Assembly (NCBI RefSeq): GCF_000425545.1
Contig: NZ_AUDQ01000008.1
Span: 62,001-126,000, forward strand
Direction: 5' to 3'
DNA from: Sporosarcina ureae DSM 2281
GTDB taxonomy: Bacteria > Bacillota > Bacilli > Bacillales_A > Planococcaceae
DNA length: 64,000 nt
A program made the position numbers and the translations under genes. A model generated the notes under the pieces. The model saw nothing but the letters and a program-made list of their open reading frames with translations, searched no databases and was not told the origin of the DNA. Each line of letters starts with the position of its first letter. The stretch's first letter is position 1. Of this stretch, positions 8,338-16,741 are shown one piece after another.

Positions 8338-8434
8338 TTGCTAACACCCTTTCATTTTCATTAGGATGTGCAGTTTTGCTTTATTCATCCATCATACAAT
8401 CTCCTAGTCACAAAACTAGGAGCTCGGTTCTATC

Positions 8435-9514
8435 CTATACATTCTTCGTGGCGGCTTCACTAATTTCAATTCGCATTTCATAGATATTCTGCACAATCAC
8501 TTTACCGACTGCATAGGCAGGCACAGCTACCAAGATTCCAAGGAACCCTGCAAGACTTCCGGCTACTAATAATACCGTAATGATCGTAAGAGGATGGATA
8601 TCGAGTGATTTCCCCATAACGTTCGGTGTAATTAGATTACTATCGATTTGCTGCGCAACTAGCGTAACGACTCCGACCCAAATCACTAATTTGGGTTCCT
8701 GTAAATAGGCAATGATTAAAGCTGGAGCCACCGCAATCCACGGTCCGATAAATGGAATGATATTCATGAATAAAGCGAGAATTGCTAGTAGTAAAGCGTA
8801 CTGAAGTCCGATGATGGAGTAACCAATCAAAATAATTACCGCTAAAATAGCACTAATTAATAATTGGCCTTGAATATAAGAACGTAAAACTTGGTCAATA
8901 TCTTCCAACGTCTTCTTTACCCAAATACGACGCTTACCGGAGAACACATTGTAAATTCTCGGAGCAAATTTTTCGTGATCCTTCAACATAAATAAGAAGA
9001 AGAACGGTACAAGTAACAGTAACGCTACAGCTTGGACGAATGTTTGTACAAATTGTACGAACCATTTGCCGAATGTTACCGCAAACTGTTGGACGGATTC
9101 GACTGCTGAATTCAAGGAATCCTGCAACCCTTCCGGTAGATTATCCTTTTGATTAATCGCTTGATCTTTCAGTTGCTCGAGCTGATGGGTGAGAGCTGGC
9201 CCATTGTCCACCAAATTATTCACTTGTTTCGTCACCATCGGTCCAATGATTGCGACTAAAATCCAAATAACGGCTACAAGTATGAGCATAATCGTTATAA
9301 TACTTCCCCATCTCGGCATATTTTTCTTTTCCAAGTATTGCTGGATAGGCACCGTTATGTAATAAAGTAGTCCACCAAAGATTAATGGCATGATAATCGT
9401 TTGTAAAATAACTCCAACCGGTCTAAAAATATAATTTACTTCTAAAAAGTATTTCGTGATTAACAATGCCAGCAATATACCGACACCTACCTGAAACCAC
9501 ACCTTTTTCGTCAA
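8435..9514 (-). CDS. AI-2E family (PerM/YdbI-like) transporter
   Basis: 359-residue membrane protein of the AI-2E/PerM family. It has paired N-terminal hydrophobic segments, a long soluble helical region (about residues 90-150, QVNNLVDNGPALTHQLEQLKDQ), then VQTFVQAVALLLLVPFFFLFMLKDHEKF, the family's most recognisable stretch, and a C-terminal bundle including NIIPFIGPWIAVAPALIIAYL and VVTLVAQQIDSNLITPNVMG. Members have been linked to export of signalling molecules or to sodium/proton exchange; the substrate here is unknown. The start is TTG at 9514 with AAGGGAAG upstream. A short hairpin at 8401-8422 lies downstream but has no T tract. Confidence 0.88.
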   Translation of the reverse strand: MTKKVWFQVGVGILLALLITKYFLEVNYIFRPVGVILQTIIMPLIFGGLLYYITVPIQQYLEKKNMPRWGSIITIMLILVAVIWILVAIIGPMVTKQVNNLVDNGPALTHQLEQLKDQAINQKDNLPEGLQDSLNSAVESVQQFAVTFGKWFVQFVQTFVQAVALLLLVPFFFLFMLKDHEKFAPRIYNVFSGKRRIWVKKTLEDIDQVLRSYIQGQLLISAILAVIILIGYSIIGLQYALLLAILALFMNIIPFIGPWIAVAPALIIAYLQEPKLVIWVGVVTLVAQQIDSNLITPNVMGKSLDIHPLTIITVLLVAGSLAGFLGILVAVPAYAVGKVIVQNIYEMRIEISEAATKNV

Positions 9515-9769
9515 ATGCTCACTTCCCTTCTAGTTTAATTTATATAGTTAGCTTTATTATACGCGGTTGAATGACCCGTGTCGAAAATTAGTTTCGCCCT
9601 TTGCTATACAATAACCCTTGATTTCTACACTGTATTGTAACAATAATTGTCTAACTATGCGAAAAAGTCTTAATTCCTCTTGTCCTAGGCGTATTTAGTC
9701 GGTAAAATGGTTCTGTCTTGGAAAGATTGCAACTCTTCAAGAAATACATCGTAGAAACGAAGGGATCAT

Positions 9770-11419
9770 ATGTTACAACAGACTTGGAATCGTCTTTGGT
9801 CGCTACATGATCAAGTGAAAGATGTCTTCCGATTGTTTACTGCACCTAATACTTCTGAAATGGTAAAAGGCGGACAAGGTGGTAAAAAGATTGGCGTGAA
9901 TCACGAAGGAGGAGGTAGAGACTCCCGCAGTTATTCAGCTACACAGCTCATTGGATTGGTACTGGGTCCTTTACTCTTTTCCCTAATTCTACTGTTCTTC
10001 AAACCTGCTGATTTATCTGCAGCCGGTATCGCTATTTTAGCCAGTACCGTATGGATTGCGGTGTGGTGGATTACGGAAGCTATTCCTATTCCAGTCGCTT
10101 CCTTGCTACCACTCGTACTATTTCCGATGACAGGCGGACTGGAAATGAAAGATACAGCGTCTTCCTATGGAGATGAAACGATCTTCTTATTTATGGGTGG
10201 ATTTATGATCGCGCTCGCGCTTGAAAAATGGAATTTGCATCGACGAATTGCATTGACAATTATTTCTGCCATTGGAACAAATATGGACAAAATTGTTCTT
10301 GGTTTCATGGTAGCTACCGGATTTTTGTCTATGTGGATATCTAACACCGCAACAGCGATGATGATGGTACCAATTGGTTTGGCGATCATTACACAAGTAT
10401 CTGTTGCCTTGAAAGACGATACATCTATCGACACATCAAAAGAAAACTTCGGTTTTGGTAAAGCATTGATGCTCGGTATTGCCTACTCTGCTTCATTAGG
10501 CGGGGTTGCGACATTGATTGGTACCCCTCCGAATACATTGCTTGCAGGAGCTATTAATAAAATTTATGGCATCGAGTTATCATTTGGTAAATGGATGTTG
10601 TTCGGTGTACCTTTCGCGTGGGTATTCATCTTACTAACTTGGTGGTACTTAGTGAAAATCATTTATAAATCACCGGTCAAAACATTACCCGGTGGACGTG
10701 AAGTTATCGATAATGAAAAGAAACTGCTTGGACGTCCTTCTATTGAAGAGATTCTGGTCTTCATCGTCTTCGCTCTAGCTGCCTTTTCATGGATTACACG
10801 CTCGTTCTTCCTATCGAAATTTATTGACGGCTTAAGTGACGGTGTCATAGCCATTGTGTTTGCAATGATTTTGTTCATCATCCCATCTGTTAATAAAAAA
10901 GGTGACCACTTACTGGATTGGAATACGGCAGTGAAATTGCCTTGGGGTATCTTACTTCTATTTGGCGGTGGACTGGCGATCGCAGCCGGTTTTGTCAGCA
11001 GTGGCCTATCTGAATGGATTGGCGCTCAGCTGATTGGGTTGAAAGGTGTTCCACTTATTCTCATTATTTTGATCGTTGCAACATTGGTCATTTTCTTGAC
11101 GGAAATCACATCCAATACAGCAACAGCTTCCATGATGTATCCAATCATGGCTTCGTTGGCACTCGCACTCGGTTTCCATCCGTACGCATTGATGATTGCA
11201 GCAGGTGTAGCAGCTTCTTGTGCGTTCATGCTGCCAGTTGCCACCCCACCGAACGCGGTCGTTTTCGGATCTGGTTATCTGCGGATTCCTGATATGGCGA
11301 AAGCCGGCTTCGCGCTCAATATAGTCGGAGTCTTGCTAGTAACACTATGTATTTACTTCTTGCTTCCATTACTATGGGGCATTGATTTACAAACCATTCC
11401 AGAAGTATTTAAAGACTAA
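9770..11419 (+). CDS. SLC13/DASS-family sodium:dicarboxylate symporter
   Basis: 549-residue transporter. An unusual polar N-terminus of about 60 residues is followed by about a dozen membrane segments. Both halves carry the family's SNT motif: ISNTATAMMMVPIGLAI and TEITSNTATASMMYPIMASLALALG. The ADDITIONAL landmark VATPPNAVVFGSGYL near the C-terminus is typical of DASS proteins. Likely imports C4-dicarboxylates with sodium; substrate choice is inferred from the family. The start has AAGGGATC before it. A small palindrome, TATTGTAACAATA, lies about 130 bp upstream and could be a regulator site. A terminator follows at once. Confidence 0.9.
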   Translation: MLQQTWNRLWSLHDQVKDVFRLFTAPNTSEMVKGGQGGKKIGVNHEGGGRDSRSYSATQLIGLVLGPLLFSLILLFFKPADLSAAGIAILASTVWIAVWWITEAIPIPVASLLPLVLFPMTGGLEMKDTASSYGDETIFLFMGGFMIALALEKWNLHRRIALTIISAIGTNMDKIVLGFMVATGFLSMWISNTATAMMMVPIGLAIITQVSVALKDDTSIDTSKENFGFGKALMLGIAYSASLGGVATLIGTPPNTLLAGAINKIYGIELSFGKWMLFGVPFAWVFILLTWWYLVKIIYKSPVKTLPGGREVIDNEKKLLGRPSIEEILVFIVFALAAFSWITRSFFLSKFIDGLSDGVIAIVFAMILFIIPSVNKKGDHLLDWNTAVKLPWGILLLFGGGLAIAAGFVSSGLSEWIGAQLIGLKGVPLILIILIVATLVIFLTEITSNTATASMMYPIMASLALALGFHPYALMIAAGVAASCAFMLPVATPPNAVVFGSGYLRIPDMAKAGFALNIVGVLLVTLCIYFLLPLLWGIDLQTIPEVFKD

Positions 11420-11423
11420 AACA

Positions 11424-11460
11424 AACCAGGTGCCGGGACTCATTCCGGTATCTGGTTTTT
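11424..11460 (+). terminator. Terminator after the SLC13 transporter gene
   Basis: AAACCAGGTGCCGG pairs imperfectly with CCGGTATCTGGTTT and runs into T residues. It lies 4 bp past the stop and before the convergent MFS gene. Confidence 0.85.
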
Positions 11461-11463
11461 CAT

Positions 11464-12663
11464 TTACTGTGCTTTACTCAACACTCTACGTCGTAATCGG
11501 ATCAGTAGTACATAGACTACAGGCACAACCGCCGAAAACATAGCGAGACCCGTCCATCCTGCATACTGCCAGAGCGGCGTTACTAGCGTACTTCCTGCCG
11601 CCATCCCGATATAATAAGAAACGAGGTACAAGCTTGATGCACTTCCTTTATGATGCGTTGCTTCTTTACTTACAGAAGCCGCAGTTAAAGAATGGGCAGA
11701 GAAAAAGCCAAGACAAATCACGCAATAACCGATAATAATTAGCGGTAATGTAGTTGGAATGGTTAGAAGACAGCCGACCGCCAGCAGAATAACACCTATC
11801 AAACGAATAGAATTCATACCTACTTTACTGGCAATAGAGCCGGCAAGCGGTGCACCAATAATTCCAAATGCATACGCGAAATAGATATAGGAAACTTCAT
11901 CAAGCGTCATCGAAAATGGTGAATCCGTTAAGTGGAAAGGCAGAAACGTCCACATACCTGTAAAGCTCAGCTGTAGTACAATACCCAGTCCGAAGACAAT
12001 TAGCAAAGCTGGATTCTTTAAATGTACGCCGAAACCTTCCATATCTTTCTTCATTGACTCCACACTCGGCTCGAAGTGAGTAGATTTCGGCAAAACAACT
12101 AGTAAGAAGATAAATACGACCACACCTATGACCGTCAGAAGTTGAAGTGATAGCTCCCATGACCAGCGTTCTGCTAAATAGCCCGTTACAAAACGACCGA
12201 GCATCCCACCTGTGCCGTTAAATGAAATATATAGGGCAGTCGCCACGCTTACTACCCGCTCATTGATCTCTTCATTGATATAAGCGAGTGCGGCAGCCAA
12301 TACGCCAGCCATCGCAAAGCCCTGTATAAAACGCAGCACAAGTATGACAGTAAAAGAATGCGTCATAAACATAGGAATAAATAATAGTGCCGTTACTAGT
12401 ACGGAGACTTTTACAAAAATGGATCTGCCCAGTCGGTCTGAGTAAAACCCGAGTATCACCAATCCGCAAATTAGACCTATTGTATTGACGGACATAGCTA
12501 AACTGGCAGTGGATACGGAGACATTGAATTGCTTTGTTAAAATAGGTAGCAAAGGTTGTAGAGCATACATCGCGGCAAATATTAGCACTGAAGCAATGCC
12601 TAACCCGATGACAATACGCCAAAAACGAAGCTCGCGAATCGTTGATTTTGCTTGTAAATTCAT
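11464..12663 (-). CDS. MFS transporter (YnfM-like)
   Basis: 399-residue major facilitator with twelve predicted hydrophobic segments. The MFS loop motif GFYSDRLGRS is after the second segment, and LRFIQGFAMAGVLAAALAYINEE marks segments 4 and 5. A second-half motif, GSIASKVGMNSIRLIG, is also visible. The pattern resembles YnfM and related exporters of unknown substrate. GGAAGTG lies five bases before the ATG. Single gene, convergent with the SLC13 gene. Confidence 0.88.
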   Translation of the reverse strand: MNLQAKSTIRELRFWRIVIGLGIASVLIFAAMYALQPLLPILTKQFNVSVSTASLAMSVNTIGLICGLVILGFYSDRLGRSIFVKVSVLVTALLFIPMFMTHSFTVILVLRFIQGFAMAGVLAAALAYINEEINERVVSVATALYISFNGTGGMLGRFVTGYLAERWSWELSLQLLTVIGVVVFIFLLVVLPKSTHFEPSVESMKKDMEGFGVHLKNPALLIVFGLGIVLQLSFTGMWTFLPFHLTDSPFSMTLDEVSYIYFAYAFGIIGAPLAGSIASKVGMNSIRLIGVILLAVGCLLTIPTTLPLIIIGYCVICLGFFSAHSLTAASVSKEATHHKGSASSLYLVSYYIGMAAGSTLVTPLWQYAGWTGLAMFSAVVPVVYVLLIRLRRRVLSKAQ

Positions 12664-12808
12664 AATGACACTTCCAGTCGATAAAATGTGAATAATGAAA
12701 TTATATCACTACACTAAAAGTTTAACAGGAATTAGTAGAGAACATATTGAAATCATATGTATATTATCTGTATAAAGAGCCATCCTACCATTTGGAGGTG
12801 TTAGACAA

Positions 12809-12931
12809 ATGAACAAAATGGCGATGACAGCTGTCGGACTTGGTGCACTTTACCTCATGCGAAATAAGCAGTCACGGGAAAAACTTATGGAGCAAATTAG
12901 TAACCTTTCAGGAATGAACAGTAATCCGTAA
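12809..12931 (+). CDS. Small protein, DUF3918 (YrzQ)-like
   Basis: 40-residue protein: one short hydrophobic stretch (MAMTAVGLGALYLM) followed by a polar, charged tail (RNKQSREKLMEQISNL). GGAGGTG sits eight bases before the ATG, and a strong terminator follows 21 bp after the stop, so this is an intact single-gene transcription unit. The layout resembles the tiny DUF3918 proteins of Bacillales; that match is from memory and tentative. It lies beside small stress-protein genes. Confidence 0.65.
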   Translation: MNKMAMTAVGLGALYLMRNKQSREKLMEQISNLSGMNSNP

Positions 12932-12952
12932 TGCCAATCATTTGCATACACC

Positions 12953-12992
12953 CGAAAAACCGGAGCCTCCAGAAGGTTTCCGGTTTTTCATT
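12953..12992 (+). terminator. Terminator after the DUF3918-like gene
   Basis: GAAAAACCGGA (12953-12963) pairs with TCCGGTTTTTC (12979-12989), with T residues on both strands. Confidence 0.85.
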
Positions 12993-13046
12993 CTCTTTAT
13001 AAGTTTATGTTGTAGCCTATCAAGATTTCCCGATAATAATTTGGAT

Positions 13047-13071
13047 GTTTTCTCTTTTAAAAATGGGGTAT
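13047..13071 (+). promoter_or_regulatory. SigB-type promoter of csbD
   Basis: GTTTTC (13047-13052), 13 bases, then GGGTAT (13066-13071). The -10 element matches the SigB consensus exactly and the -35 keeps GTTT. The csbD start is 33 bases further on, a normal leader length. Confidence 0.65.
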
Positions 13072-13104
13072 TTATATAATAACAAACGAAACGGAGGAGA
13101 TAGT

Positions 13105-13314
13105 ATGAGTAACAAAGACCATGGTACAGAAGATAAATTAAAAGGTATTGGCAACAAAATTAAAGGTAGCGTAAAAGATACCGTAGGCGATATCACTGAT
13201 AATACTAAGATGCAAGCTGAAGGTAAATGGGACAAAGCAAAAGGCGCTACACAAGAGAAAATCGGTGAAACAAAAGAACATTTCAGTGATGACGAAGCAC
13301 ACCCTGAAAAATAA
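13105..13314 (+). CDS. csbD: CsbD-family general stress protein
   Basis: 69-residue soluble, highly charged protein. CsbD-family pattern: GTEDKLKGIGNKIKGSVKDTVGDITDN followed by MQAEGKWDKAKGATQEKIGETKEHF. The function of the family is unknown; members are induced by the general stress sigma factor. The ATG at 13105 is chosen because CGGAGGAG precedes it; the open frame continues upstream to 13045 but would overlap the SigB-type promoter. A terminator follows closely, so the gene is transcribed alone. Confidence 0.92.
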   Translation: MSNKDHGTEDKLKGIGNKIKGSVKDTVGDITDNTKMQAEGKWDKAKGATQEKIGETKEHFSDDEAHPEK

Positions 13315-13324
13315 TACGTAGGAT

Positions 13325-13359
13325 AACAAGTCTGCTGCTCAATCAGCAGACTTGTTTTA
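13325..13359 (+). terminator. Terminator after csbD
   Basis: AACAAGTCTGCTG (13325-13337) pairs with CAGCAGACTTGTT (13344-13356), a perfect 13-bp stem, followed by T residues. Confidence 0.9.
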
Positions 13360-13370
13360 TAGTTACTATA

Positions 13371-13412
13371 AAAAAGAAGGATCTTCCATTATGATGGGAG
13401 ATCCTTCTTTTT
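13371..13412 (-). terminator. Terminator of the YflT-like gene
   Basis: AAAGAAGGATCT (13375-13386) pairs with AGATCCTTCTTT (13399-13410). The flanking A and T runs let it work in both directions. It stands just past the stop of the minus-strand gene. Confidence 0.85.
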
Positions 13413-13885
13413 CACAATTGATCTGTACCTATTCGCGGACTATTAGGGATAGGGTTAGTCACTTCTTCATTCGAACTCCCATGTAGGTTTTCACCACTGT
13501 CTGTTTGTTGTCGGGCACTATCATGTTGATCTACAGACTGCGCTCGTTCTTCATCTGTTAATTGATCAACAAACAAAGCGATACCACCTTCTTTTAAATC
13601 ATTGTAGAAGGTTTTGGATTCTTGTTTCGTAAAACCCATTTTAATGAAGATCGTCAACATTTCATCTTTACTGTTGAACAGACGACGCGTATGATCCCAA
13701 AGCGACCCTTCTTGAATACCAATTACCTCAATTTCAGAATCACTTTCCAAAACTTTCAGGTCATCCCGCACATTTGAAACTGCAGACATATGATGTTTTT
13801 TAAATCCCTTAGCTTCAAGTTCGGTTATTTTATATAGGACATTATCCACCGAATGAAACGTGCCCTCATACTGTTTATCAGCCAT
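13412..13885 (-). CDS. YflT-like general stress protein (GSP17M family)
   Basis: 157-residue soluble protein. The N-terminal 105 residues match the heat-induced stress protein YflT pattern: a helix after SVDNVLYKITELEAKGFKKHHMSAVS, a central IEVIGIQEGSLWDHTRRLF, and FIKMGFTKQESKTFYNDLKEGGIALFVD. The last 45 residues are polar and look disordered. GGGAGGTG supports the ATG at 13885, although an ATG three bases earlier is possible. A weak SigB-like pair (GTGAAT, 12 bases, GGGTAG) is readable on the minus strand at about 13917-13940. Confidence 0.85.
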   Translation of the reverse strand: MADKQYEGTFHSVDNVLYKITELEAKGFKKHHMSAVSNVRDDLKVLESDSEIEVIGIQEGSLWDHTRRLFNSKDEMLTIFIKMGFTKQESKTFYNDLKEGGIALFVDQLTDEERAQSVDQHDSARQQTDSGENLHGSSNEEVTNPIPNSPRIGTDQL

Positions 13886-14036
13886 CATTGCACCTCCCTT
13901 TCACCATGCTATACTTCTACCCACTGAAGATCATATTCACACATGATTCAAAATACTTTACACATTTCTTCCTCTGCATAGTTCTTCACTTCTTGTACAA
14001 GCTATTTGTATCACAATGAAAAGGAGTGGTTAATTA

Positions 14037-14342
14037 GTGGAAATAAAAAAGAAGCTGGAATCTGAAGTTTCAAATATGGGCGATGAAAAGAAAGATCAGA
14101 TTTTGCAGAACTTCAATCATTTTAAAGGCTATCTAGCCGATAAAGTGGAAAAAGGTGAAAGCCTTGGATTGAGCGATGAACAATTGGCGAAGACAACTGA
14201 ATTTATTGCCAATTATTTATCCCGTCATGAAGAACCTCGAAACCGCGAGCAATATTTATTGCAAGAACTTTGGGATTCAGGTTCTAAAGAAGAGCAGCAC
14301 TCGTTGGCACATATGCTCCTAAAAATGGTTCGTCAAGCATAA
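14037..14342 (+). CDS. DUF3243 family protein (YmfJ-like)
   Basis: 101-residue soluble, mainly helical protein. It matches the DUF3243 pattern: an N-terminal FNHFKGYLADKVEKGESLGLSDEQL region, then ANYLSRHEEPRNREQYLLQELWDSGSKEEQHSLAHMLLKMV. Family function is unknown. The GTG at 14037 is preceded by AAAAGGAGTGG. The next small gene starts 16 bp after the stop, so the two form an operon ending at 14644. Confidence 0.85.
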   Translation: MEIKKKLESEVSNMGDEKKDQILQNFNHFKGYLADKVEKGESLGLSDEQLAKTTEFIANYLSRHEEPRNREQYLLQELWDSGSKEEQHSLAHMLLKMVRQA

Positions 14343-14358
14343 TAGGAGGCGATAAGAC

Positions 14359-14598
14359 GTGGCTTCAACAAAAAACCCGAGTCCTAAATATCATCCGGAT
14401 ACGTATCGTCTGATTCAGACACATCCTGAAAATCTACAGACTAATACAGTTAGTTTGTTCGATTTGCACGAAGATATGCAAACGGTCGACTCCATTTCTT
14501 TACCTGATCAGCGAAAAGGTCTTATGAAAGAAAAAATCAACCACTCCCCTCGTTTAAGTGGCGGTAGCTTGTCGAACGACTACGGCGCCCCGCACTGA
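14359..14598 (+). CDS. Small hypothetical protein
   Basis: 79-residue polar protein starting at GTG, with AGGAGGCG nine bases upstream. I do not recognise it. It is rich in Pro, Ser, Asn and charged residues and has no hydrophobic segment, so it is probably a soluble and partly disordered protein. Position behind the DUF3243 gene and within a run of stress-protein genes hints at a stress role, but this is context only. Confidence 0.65.
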   Translation: MASTKNPSPKYHPDTYRLIQTHPENLQTNTVSLFDLHEDMQTVDSISLPDQRKGLMKEKINHSPRLSGGSLSNDYGAPH

Positions 14599-14607
14599 TT
14601 TACCGAT

Positions 14608-14644
14608 AAAAGCCGTACAGTGAAAACATCATTGTACGGCTTTC
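14608..14644 (+). terminator. Terminator of the DUF3243 operon
   Basis: AAAGCCGTACAGTG (about 14609-14622) pairs with CATTGTACGGCTTT (14630-14643), with only one mismatch-type pair. Confidence 0.85.
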
Positions 14645-14759
14645 CCCTGTTTATTTGCAGTAGCTGTCGATATTTCCCGGGAAATGCAGAAAGTATTATG
14701 CAGTCCGAAAAATCATTTCCATGATATACTATGTTCCGATGGAAATGGAGGTTATGCGG

Positions 14760-15665
14760 ATGAAACTATGGATGTATCCGCTGCTCGTTGTGTTGGGAGC
14801 TGCAAGTTACGGAATTTTATCAACGATTATTAAATTGGCGATACAGGATGGCTTCACCGCTTCAGAAGCAGTGACGAGCCAATATTATACAGGATTTCTA
14901 TTAGCACTTATTATTTTTATCCTAGTCAAACGCGGCGTACCGACACTCCGTGGAAGTTTCCCAGTCTTAATTGCAGGACTATTCACGGCAATTACTGGAA
15001 CGGTATATGGGAAAGCAGTTGAATATATGCCCGCTTCATTGGCGGTCGTATTGCTCTTTCAATTTACATGGATCGGAATGCTTTATGAATGTATAGGAGC
15101 CAAGCGTTTGCCCAAACAGTCTGAAGTGGTGTCGCTTGTATTTCTATTCGGCGGAACCATTTTAGCCGCCGGATTGATTGACGTCGATGTAAGCGGGATT
15201 CCATGGCAAGGTTGGGCGTGGGGACTTGCTGCAGCGTTTAGTTTCGCGGCATTCGTTACAGCGAATCAGAAGCCAGTGTCCGGTATGGATGTAGTGACAC
15301 GGCTGTTCTTAATGTCATTTTACGCGGCAATCGTCATTACATTTTTCCAATCCCCTGAAATTATATGGAACGGGATGTTGGGTGAGGGATTGTGGATGTA
15401 TGGTGCCATATTAGGTGTGTTCGGCATCGTTCTGCCCATTTTCTTGTTTTCAATTGGAGTACCGAAAGTCGGAGCAGGCATGTCTTCTATTTTAAGTGCT
15501 GTCGAGTTGCCCGTGGCGATTATCGCTTCGATGCTGTTGCTTGGCGAAAGGTTAACGCTATTGCAGTTTCTAGGTATTTTCCTAGTGTTATTCGGGATGA
15601 CTTGGCCCGCTATATTGCAACGTTTTGCAGTGAAGACTAGATTGCGATTAAGACGGTTGGAGTAA
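14760..15665 (+). CDS. EamA/DMT-family transporter
   Basis: 301-residue membrane protein with ten hydrophobic segments in two EamA halves. The first half opens with LLVVLGAASYGILSTIIKLAIQDGFTASEAVTSQYY, and the second with WGLAAAFSFAAFVTANQ. The motif ILSAVELPVAIIASMLLLGERLTLLQFLGI near the C-terminus is typical for the last two segments. The ATG at 14760 follows GGAGG by eight bases; upstream in-frame ATGs at 14721 and 14754 lack proper spacing. Substrate unknown. Confidence 0.88.
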   Translation: MKLWMYPLLVVLGAASYGILSTIIKLAIQDGFTASEAVTSQYYTGFLLALIIFILVKRGVPTLRGSFPVLIAGLFTAITGTVYGKAVEYMPASLAVVLLFQFTWIGMLYECIGAKRLPKQSEVVSLVFLFGGTILAAGLIDVDVSGIPWQGWAWGLAAAFSFAAFVTANQKPVSGMDVVTRLFLMSFYAAIVITFFQSPEIIWNGMLGEGLWMYGAILGVFGIVLPIFLFSIGVPKVGAGMSSILSAVELPVAIIASMLLLGERLTLLQFLGIFLVLFGMTWPAILQRFAVKTRLRLRRLE

Positions 15666-15679
15666 ATGGAAATATGAAT

Positions 15680-15724
15680 AAAACAAACGAGACTCCACTA
15701 ATCCAGTGAAGTCTCGTTTGTTTC
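15680..15724. terminator. Bidirectional terminator
   Basis: AAACAAACGAGACT (15681-15694) pairs with AGTCTCGTTTGTTT (15710-15723), a 14-bp perfect stem with A and T tails on either side. It overlaps the end of the minus-strand gene, which codes through its right arm. Confidence 0.85.
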
Positions 15725-16261
15725 ATATTCCGACCAATCCACTCTACGCAATGAAGCGATAAGGAACAGTAGCATGATATCCATTGCAACAACTGCGAAA
15801 CTGACAATGATGAAGAATGTTGAAAACGCATGATCTCCAAAATTTAGCGAGAACGCAGTCATCAGCATCATCAGGAAGTGAATACTCATGTACCAGACAT
15901 AAGCCATGTGTACGCGGTTATGCAAATGTGCTTGGCCGGGTTCTTGAATCCTCGATTTCCACGTGCCAAATAAGTAGTAGACGACGATTACTTTCCATAT
16001 GAATAAAGTTTCGGCATATAGGGTCCAGCCGATATCACGAACTTCGGATAGATTCACGAAAACTCCTGGTACCGAAATCAGTACTCCGATGAATGCAGTG
16101 AGTTTCACTTTTTTCGCTACCGGATACTGTTCAGCAAGAAGTCGCGCCCCCGAATAAATCAAATAATAACCAATCGGTGCTGCCAGAATGTCGATCCCTA
16201 TTTGCAGCCGAAAGAAAACGAAGAGGTAGCCCCAGAAGAATAATCTACACGCTTTATTCAT
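15698..16261 (-). CDS. Integral membrane protein of unknown function
   Basis: 187 residues with about five hydrophobic segments, including YLFVFFRLQIGIDILAAPIGYYLIY, LTAFIGVLISVPGVFVNL, LFIWKVIVVYYLFG, MAYVWYMSIHFLMMLMTAFSL and TFFIIVSFAVVAMDIMLLFLIA. No family is recognised. It overlaps the gene before it by 8 bp, so translation is coupled. It is the last gene of a minus-strand operon that begins with the serine hydrolase at 17782. Its 3' end runs into a bidirectional terminator. Confidence 0.7.
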   Translation of the reverse strand: MNKACRLFFWGYLFVFFRLQIGIDILAAPIGYYLIYSGARLLAEQYPVAKKVKLTAFIGVLISVPGVFVNLSEVRDIGWTLYAETLFIWKVIVVYYLFGTWKSRIQEPGQAHLHNRVHMAYVWYMSIHFLMMLMTAFSLNFGDHAFSTFFIIVSFAVVAMDIMLLFLIASLRRVDWSEYETNETSLD

Positions 16262-16709
16262 GGTTATCTACCTCCGTCCGATCATCAATAACTTGTTGTA
16301 TAGATTCCTTCGTCATATACGGATAGAAATGTAGATGACCAACTTGCCCGACGAACACATCACCGGCTTCCGTTGTACCATTTAAATCAATCTTCACGTC
16401 TAGTAATGCATGTAGAGAAGGATCAGCGTAACTTTTCACTGTCAACCAGTCACCCATTTTCAAATGCAAAGGAAATTTCATCTTACGTATATCGGTGCCT
16501 TTTGTTTTACTCCACTCATCACTTTCCAATACAGTCTCTAATTGCTCTGTTTCTGCATGATCTGCACTCTGCAATTTAATATGGAATTTCCCTTGTAAAG
16601 TATTATCAAATACCGTGGTGAGCGATTCTATCGTCAATGCTTCTCGTGCGACTAGTCGGGCTTCAGAATATTCTCCTACCGATCCTGATTTGAAAGAGAA
16701 CGGATCCAA
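16254..16709 (-). CDS. C-terminal part of an apparently frameshifted hypothetical protein
   Basis: 151 residues from a TTG at 16709 that has no ribosome binding site. The frame stays open further upstream and reads IYPIGQILFQRQNEQLDPF before the TTG, which looks like real coding sequence. It runs up to the region where the preceding gene (16742-17140) ends in another frame. The simplest reading is one gene, 17140 down to 16254, broken by a single-base change near 16750. The fragment is a beta-rich, polar sequence with no recognised domain. It overlaps the next membrane-protein gene by 8 bp. Confidence 0.55.
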   Translation of the reverse strand: MDPFSFKSGSVGEYSEARLVAREALTIESLTTVFDNTLQGKFHIKLQSADHAETEQLETVLESDEWSKTKGTDIRKMKFPLHLKMGDWLTVKSYADPSLHALLDVKIDLNGTTEAGDVFVGQVGHLHFYPYMTKESIQQVIDDRTEVDNHE

Positions 16710-16741
16710 CTGTTCATTCTGACGTTGGAACAGAATCTGTC

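Noticed and set aside
8401..8422. Hairpin CTCCTAGT/ACTAGGAG downstream of the AI-2E-family gene as a terminator
   Set aside because: The stem is only 8 bp and no T tract follows on either strand, so it was not listed as a terminator.
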